Positions 59,049 through 64,000 of a stretch of DNA of 64,000 nucleotides are shown here, piece after piece. The stretch spans positions 1-64,000 of the forward strand of contig JBAZNL010000001.1 in assembly GCA_041649275.1 (NCBI GenBank), given 5' to 3'. Source of the stretch: Candidatus Izemoplasmatales bacterium. GTDB taxonomy: Bacteria; Bacillota_I; Bacilli_A; Izemoplasmatales; Hujiaoplasmataceae. The translations under genes were made by a program, and so were the position numbers. How positions within the stretch are numbered: the stretch's first letter is position 1; each line of letters starts with the position of its first letter. Below the pieces are notes generated by a model. It did no database searches. It had not been told where the DNA came from and saw nothing but the letters and a program-made list of their open reading frames with translations.

Positions 59049-61499
59049 TCATGAGGCCGGTTCGGCCTCGAGGATCGCGGTCAGGTACAGATGGGCGTAG
59101 AGCGCGCACGGCCACGTGAAGTAGTCGCGGCTGTACTGCGTCGGATCGTTCGCGTTGAACGCCTCGTGCATCACGTAGGTGCCCGCCGTCGTGGCGGTCA
59201 TCCAGTCGATGCATCGGCGGGCTTCTTCGGGATCGAGGGCGGTGAGGCCCTGCATCGCGATCGCCATGTGCCACGGCACCGGCACGTCCGGATGCGGGTT
59301 TCCTCCCGATCCGACGCCGTCGTGCGGATCGCCGATCCCGCTCGCGTACGTGCCTTCGTAATAATAGGGGTTCTCCGACGAGAGGATGAAGGCGCGGGTC
59401 CCAAGGTACGTCGGGTCGTCGGCGCCGCAGTATCCGAGCCACGGGGCGGAGAGAAGCGAGGGGATGTTCGCCATGTCGGTCAATAGCTTGTGGGCGGAGG
59501 AGGACGGATCGGCGTTTTCGCCGTCGGTCTCGAACACCCAGATGCGGCCGAGCGTCGGGTGGTCGTAGACGCCGTAGGTCTCGATGCCCTGGCGGATCGA
59601 GGCGGACAGGGCGGAAGCGCGCGCTGCGAGCGCCGGCGCCTTGCCAAGCGCCTCGAGCAATGCGGCCATCTTCGCCATCGTCGCCGCCGCGAACATGTTC
59701 TGCGGGATGTTGTAGCGGTAATGGGTCACGTCGTCGGACGGCCGGTAGGCGCTCCAGACGAGACCGGTGCCGACCGCGAAGGCGTTCTGCCCCGCTCCCT
59801 GGTCGTAGCCGTTGGTGATCCGGTAGTCGGCATCCGAATGGTTCTGCTCGTGTTCGAGGGTCGTGATCGCGCGGTCGAGCGCGATCTGGAAGAAGGCGTC
59901 GAAGACGCCGTCGTCTTCGGTGATCTCGTAGTACTGCGAGGCGAGCCAGAACGGATAGGTGAGGCTGTCGACCTCGAACTTGCGTTCGAAGGCGCTCCCG
60001 TCCGGGTTGAAGGCGTTCGCGTACGGGTCGCGGCGGATCAGCTCGAACTGGCGCTTCAGGAGTCCCTCGACCAGCTGCTTGACGTCGGAATCGAGGTTCA
60101 TGAAGCGGAGATACGCGAGCACCTGCGCGCTCGAGTCGCGGAGCCACATCGCGTCGATGTCGCCGGTGCGGATGAAGACGGTTCCGTCGGGATCGACTTC
60201 CGTCACCGACGGAAACGTGCCGACGCGGTTTTGGACCCCGTCCAGCGTCGCATAGAAGGTCTTCTGGAAGGTGAGCCGTTCGGTCTCGTCTTCGATGCCG
60301 GCGATCAGGCCGTCCACGGTCGCGCGCATTTCCGCGTAGTCCGGCGTGGTGTCAAAGGGTTCGAGGAGGTTGACGGCGACCTCGTCGGTCATGGACGGAT
60401 ACGCCGCGTAGAAGGTGGCGAGGTCCTCGAAGGTGACGAGACCCCAGTCGCCGCGGGCGTTGTCGACGAGCTCGACGTAGAGGCATTCGCCCAGATGATC
60501 GTACAGGTCTACGTAATAGAGATGGGTGTTCTCCTCGTCGGCTTCCTTCCAGCGGTCGCTGTAGGTGCGGAACACTTCTTCGTTCGTCCCGACCTTGAGG
60601 ATCGAGAGGTAGGTGAGGTCCGAATGCTTGGTCGCGCCGAGGCGGAAGGAGATGAGGCCGGTGCCGCCGACCTTGAAGGCGGAGGACCGGAGGAGTCCGA
60701 CCCTGGTCTCGTCGGGGCGGTTGGAGAGTCGATCGTTGGCGTTCAGATGACTGGCCCGGAAGGCGCCGTCCTCGCCGACGGCCGTCCAGCCCGAGAGCGA
60801 CCCGGTCGCGAAGTCGGCGTTGTAGAGCACGTTCGGGGTCCCCGCCGCGTCGGCGAAGACGGGCTTGACGTCTTCCGCCAGGGTCATCCCCGAGAGGTCC
60901 GGAGCGACCGGGTAGTACGTTTCGAAGGCGTCGAAGGTGAGGTAGCCGCGGTTTTCCGTCGAGCGGTCGACGAGCAGGATCCGCACCGTTTCCCCCATCA
61001 TCGCCGAGAGGTCGGCGCAGTAGGGGACGAGGTTGTCGACGCGATACCCGGAGGGATCGGTCGCATATGCGGTCTCGTGGTAGAGGGCGTTTCCGAAGCG
61101 GAACCGTTCGACGCCGGTCTCATCGTCGACGATCGAGACGTAGGTGAGTCCCGGGTTCGCCCCGGCCCCGAGCCGGAAGGTGAGGATGCCGGCGCCGCCG
61201 ATCGTGAAGGGAGCCGAGGACAGGACGCCGACGGCGGTCTCGTCTTCCCGTCCGTAGAGGTAGGCGCCTTCCTTCCCGTAGGGCACGGCGGCGGCGGTCG
61301 CGTCGTCGTCGGTGACGCCGGAAGCGGTAAACGCGGTGCCGGAGACGATCGTCCAGCCGGTGAGGTCGCCGGTCTCGAAGCCGCCGTTCTCGATTTCGTA
61401 CGGCGCGGGGTCGACGGTCGTCACGGTCGTCGTCTCCCTGCATCCGAGGAGGATGGTGGCGAGGGCGAGGATCGCGACCATGGAGAGATGTCGTTTCAT
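59049..61499 (-). CDS. Surface lipoprotein GH125 exo-alpha-1,6-mannosidase with binding modules
   Basis: 816 residues from the ATG at 61499 (AGGCGGGTG site). Lipobox LLGC near residue 19, two galactose-binding-like modules (about 30-390: IENGGFETGDLTGWTIV, LYNADFATGSLSGWTAV), and a GH125 catalytic domain (about 400-816) with FIRTGDIDAMWLRDSSAQVL, NAFNPDGSAFERKFEVDSLTYPFWLA, YRPSDDVTHYRYNIPQNMFA and NPYYYEGTYASGIGDPH. GH125 removes alpha-1,6-mannose from the non-reducing end. Because it is a lipoprotein, it would work at the cell surface. It lies 22 bases before the phosphoesterase gene. Confidence 0.9.
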   Translation of the reverse strand: MKRHLSMVAILALATILLGCRETTTVTTVDPAPYEIENGGFETGDLTGWTIVSGTAFTASGVTDDDATAAAVPYGKEGAYLYGREDETAVGVLSSAPFTIGGAGILTFRLGAGANPGLTYVSIVDDETGVERFRFGNALYHETAYATDPSGYRVDNLVPYCADLSAMMGETVRILLVDRSTENRGYLTFDAFETYYPVAPDLSGMTLAEDVKPVFADAAGTPNVLYNADFATGSLSGWTAVGEDGAFRASHLNANDRLSNRPDETRVGLLRSSAFKVGGTGLISFRLGATKHSDLTYLSILKVGTNEEVFRTYSDRWKEADEENTHLYYVDLYDHLGECLYVELVDNARGDWGLVTFEDLATFYAAYPSMTDEVAVNLLEPFDTTPDYAEMRATVDGLIAGIEDETERLTFQKTFYATLDGVQNRVGTFPSVTEVDPDGTVFIRTGDIDAMWLRDSSAQVLAYLRFMNLDSDVKQLVEGLLKRQFELIRRDPYANAFNPDGSAFERKFEVDSLTYPFWLASQYYEITEDDGVFDAFFQIALDRAITTLEHEQNHSDADYRITNGYDQGAGQNAFAVGTGLVWSAYRPSDDVTHYRYNIPQNMFAAATMAKMAALLEALGKAPALAARASALSASIRQGIETYGVYDHPTLGRIWVFETDGENADPSSSAHKLLTDMANIPSLLSAPWLGYCGADDPTYLGTRAFILSSENPYYYEGTYASGIGDPHDGVGSGGNPHPDVPVPWHMAIAMQGLTALDPEEARRCIDWMTATTAGTYVMHEAFNANDPTQYSRDYFTWPCALYAHLYLTAILEAEPAS

Positions 61500-61525
61500 G
61501 CGGTCACCCGCCTTTCTGCTTCGGT

Positions 61526-64000
61526 TCATGGGATCGGGTCGAAGGCGAGCGGAAGGCCCGTGATCGATACCGCGCGGTCGCCGCTCGTGACGGCGTTCCA
61601 TTCGGTTTCGCTCACGAAGCGGATCGAGTCGATCTTCGATACGCCCCACGAGGCGTTCACGTTGTCGACGATCTCGAGGTAGTAGAGCTTCGACTCGTCG
61701 AGACCCGAGAGGTCGAGCATGTGGTTGTCGAAGTTGCCGTCCTGCTTGGTCGAGAGGTTGTCCCGGCGCACGAAACGCAGGACTTCGATGTTCGTTCCGA
61801 CCTCGCGGATCGAGATCGAGACCTGCTTGTCGAACCTGAGGCCGCCGGCCCAGTCGAGACGGAGGTACTTCATCCCGACGACGGTGAAGGCGGAGGAGCG
61901 GAGGAGGCCGGTGGCGGAATCGCCGCCGACCGAAGAGATCGCGTAGCCGTCGGCGACCTGGAAGATCCCGTCCGGATTCGACCAGCCGTCGAGGCCGGAC
62001 GAGAACGATCCGTTCTTGATCTCATTGGTTGCGGTGTCGATCCCGAGGACGGTCGGAAGGACGTTCTCGGCGAGGGTGTCGGAAGTGGTCGCCGGCGCGC
62101 TTCCGAAGTAGGTCAGGAAGGAATCGGCGGACAGGACGCACCATTCGTTGCTCATCGTGTCGGCGATGACGAGGTAGTAGGTCTCCCCGAGGGTGCCGAC
62201 GGCGGAAAGGTCATAGTAATACGGGAAGAGGCAGGCTTCCGCGTTTTCGGTGCCGGAGAGGGTCGTATCGCCGAAGTGGCGGTTCCCGAAGCGGGCGATC
62301 TCGACGTCGTCCGACGCGCGGCGAACCGACACGTAGGCGAAGGCGTCGTTCTTTCCGCCGCCGAGTCTGAAGGCGATCCAGCCGGAACCGCCGAGGACGA
62401 AGTCGGACGATCGCAGATAGCCCATCCGTTCCTGGCCGGAGTCCTTCGTGATCGCGCCGCCGTAGATCCCAAGGTTGAAGGACCCGTCGCGGTTGTAGGT
62501 GTAGTTTCCGTCGAAGTAGGTGCCGGAGACGACGCGGTCGACGGTCCACGCGGTCATCCCGCTTTCGTCCTTCCAAAGCGAGAACGACGTCCATCCGGAA
62601 AGATCCGCGGTCTCGAAACCGCCGTTTTCGACGCGGTTTTCGCGGTGGTCGTAGGGAACCGTGACGGAGAGGTCGTTTCCGTCCGCGGTGCGGATCACGA
62701 AACTGATCACTCCGGCGTTCTCCGCCCGCCGCGTCGCCATCCAGGCGACGGACAGGGTGAGGATCCCGGTCTCGTCGTCGAAGGTGTAGTCGGCGTCGCG
62801 GATGAGCGTCGCCGCTCCGGCGGTGAGGTTCTCAAAGACGTTTCCCGCCAGGTCGACGCCGTAGCTGACGGATGCGGAAACGTCGATGAGATAGCCTTCC
62901 GAGACGAGCAGCGCCTCGGGAAGGGTCGTGAAGGGCGTGATCGCGATCGCGAGGGTCAGGTCGCCGCCCGTCGTCATGATCGTGAAGTCGAGTTGCGAAG
63001 GCGTCCCGAGAAGGCTTTCCAGGTACGCCCCGTCGAACGTGAGGATGCCGGGTGTATAGGAATAGGCCGCCGTCGGGACCGTCGCCGAACCGAACAGGAT
63101 CGACGAGATCGAATCATCGTAGAGCGAGAACGCCACCTCGACGTCGACCATGGAATGTTCCCCATAGGCGAAGGGACCGGTTCCGAGCTCGGGCGTCCGC
63201 GAATCCGTGACGACGATCGTCAGATCGACGGAACCGGTCGCGTTTCCGACGCGGATCACGACGTCGACGTAGCCCTGGACGGACAGGAATCCGGACTTGA
63301 TCGTCAAAAGATCGCCGTCGAGGACGTAGTAGGCAGGGGCGAGCGGAACGCCGCCGCGGGTGATCGCAAGCGGTGAAAGCGGGTACCCCGTCAGAAGGAA
63401 CGTCACGTCCGCGGGGGCGGCGAGGTCGAACGACGCGACTTCTTCTTCGCACGCCGGCGCGCCGAGGACCGTGAGCTGGAAGTCCGCGTTCCCGCCGTCG
63501 GTCCAGAGGGTGAACGCGTGCGGGCCGAACGCCAGGGTTTCGAGATACGCGGCCGTCAGGTCGAAATAGAGGATGGAGCCTTCCCGCGGTCCGACCGTGT
63601 AGTCGGTGTCGAGAAGAAGGTCACCCGAAGCGCCGGTGATCTTCAGAATCGGGAAGTCGGTGTCGCCGGACGCGTTCGTGATCGGCCAGCGCAGGTTTTC
63701 GCCGCCCGTGACGAAGGTCTTGTCGGTGGCGTCGGCGATCGCCGGCGGCACCTCCAGATAGACGATGTCCATCTGGATGAAGACGCTCGCGAGACCGACC
63801 TCGTCGGTCGCCTGATAGTCGAAGACGACGATGCCCCACCAGCCGGGGGCGCGGACGAACGTGAAGGCGTCCTTGGCGTCGTCGATCGTGATCGTGCCGA
63901 AGTCGCCGAAGAGGGTCTTTCCGTCAAGCGAGATCTGGACCGTCGACGGCTCGCCTTCCTGCGCGTCGAGATGGTCGAAGGCGCTGCCGCCGGTGAAGAC
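61526..64000 (-). CDS. Partial large surface protein with beta-domains and galactose-binding-like modules
   Basis: At least 824 residues; the frame is still open at the right edge, so the N-terminus lies outside the window (an internal ATG at 63772 is not the start). The visible part begins with Ig-like or cadherin-like beta-domains (GGSAFDHLDAQEGEP, FDYQATDEVGL), continues with several domains of the form DLTFTI...YLESLLG of unknown family, and ends with two copies of the binding module (VENGGFETADLSGWTSFSLWKDESG, and a later GSFSSGLDGWSNPDG). No enzyme domain is visible. It is the first gene of the mannan operon that is seen here, 26 bases before the GH125 gene. Confidence 0.75.
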   Translation of the reverse strand, partial: VFTGGSAFDHLDAQEGEPSTVQISLDGKTLFGDFGTITIDDAKDAFTFVRAPGWWGIVVFDYQATDEVGLASVFIQMDIVYLEVPPAIADATDKTFVTGGENLRWPITNASGDTDFPILKITGASGDLLLDTDYTVGPREGSILYFDLTAAYLETLAFGPHAFTLWTDGGNADFQLTVLGAPACEEEVASFDLAAPADVTFLLTGYPLSPLAITRGGVPLAPAYYVLDGDLLTIKSGFLSVQGYVDVVIRVGNATGSVDLTIVVTDSRTPELGTGPFAYGEHSMVDVEVAFSLYDDSISSILFGSATVPTAAYSYTPGILTFDGAYLESLLGTPSQLDFTIMTTGGDLTLAIAITPFTTLPEALLVSEGYLIDVSASVSYGVDLAGNVFENLTAGAATLIRDADYTFDDETGILTLSVAWMATRRAENAGVISFVIRTADGNDLSVTVPYDHRENRVENGGFETADLSGWTSFSLWKDESGMTAWTVDRVVSGTYFDGNYTYNRDGSFNLGIYGGAITKDSGQERMGYLRSSDFVLGGSGWIAFRLGGGKNDAFAYVSVRRASDDVEIARFGNRHFGDTTLSGTENAEACLFPYYYDLSAVGTLGETYYLVIADTMSNEWCVLSADSFLTYFGSAPATTSDTLAENVLPTVLGIDTATNEIKNGSFSSGLDGWSNPDGIFQVADGYAISSVGGDSATGLLRSSAFTVVGMKYLRLDWAGGLRFDKQVSISIREVGTNIEVLRFVRRDNLSTKQDGNFDNHMLDLSGLDESKLYYLEIVDNVNASWGVSKIDSIRFVSETEWNAVTSGDRAVSITGLPLAFDPIP

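Noticed and set aside
1..64000. CRISPR arrays, tRNA or rRNA genes, replication origin
   Set aside because: No regularly spaced direct repeats, no tRNA-like cloverleaf ending in CCA, no rRNA sequence and no DnaA-box cluster were noticed.

Overview
The window is bacterial, has no rRNA or tRNA that I can see, and is read with the standard code: TGG serves for Trp and the frames close with ordinary stops. Every intact gene lies on the minus strand. Lipoprotein signal peptides followed by Thr/Ser-rich linkers, a SipW-type signal peptidase with TasA/CalY-like substrates, InlB-like surface repeats and strong AGGAGG ribosome binding sites point to a Gram-positive-type member of the Bacilli/Firmicutes. 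A deep lineage near Acholeplasmatales, Izemoplasmatales or Erysipelotrichia is my guess and is not proven by the sequence.

Region 1 (about 1-24400) is a surface-polysaccharide locus, transcribed from a promoter near 24380 towards position 1. It starts with a winged-helix/Rossmann regulator and the initiating sugar-phosphate transferase, which are GC-rich like the right half of the window. It continues in an AT-rich block with UDP-HexNAc modification enzymes (FnlA-like, RmlD-like), GDP-mannose synthesis, several glycosyltransferases, Wzy and Wzx. Next comes a module that looks like an unusual CMP-activated ulosonic acid pathway (DRE-TIM aldolase fused to a DUF115-type domain, KdsC-like phosphatase, CMP transferase, DegT-like enzyme, ATP-grasp). 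The block ends with a dTDP-amino-sugar module (RmlA, RmlB, VioA-like, GNAT).

Region 2 (24400-29200) is a hinge. It holds a frameshifted large serine recombinase on the plus strand, then two AT-rich genes: a RES-domain toxin-like protein and a protein with a weakly PIN-like start.

Region 3 (29200-37400) holds two regulated operons. One encodes a BlaI-type repressor fused to a degenerate metallopeptidase-like domain, with a TACAnnTGTA operator in its own promoter, followed by an HExxH lipoprotein and a beta-propeller lipoprotein. The other is a TasA/SipW-like matrix cluster under c-di-GMP-I (GEMM) riboswitches: a tandem pair, each copy with its own terminator, before the main operon, and a single copy before a paralogous matrix gene.

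Region 4 (37400-64000) is a GC-rich secretome. It has a giant secreted protein combining a metallo-beta-lactamase domain with an EndA-type nuclease and four proteins sharing an N-terminal repeat module of about 350 residues. A probable RiPP system (radical SAM/SPASM, HprK-like kinase, PqqD, S24/S26 peptidase, nucleotidyltransferase) is flanked by two small peptides with the same 20-residue C-terminus, each placed just before a large secreted protein. A mannan-degrading operon (GH130, GH125, secreted phosphoesterase, adhesins) runs off the right end. The window as a whole describes cell-surface construction, biofilm matrix and extracellular polymer turnover.
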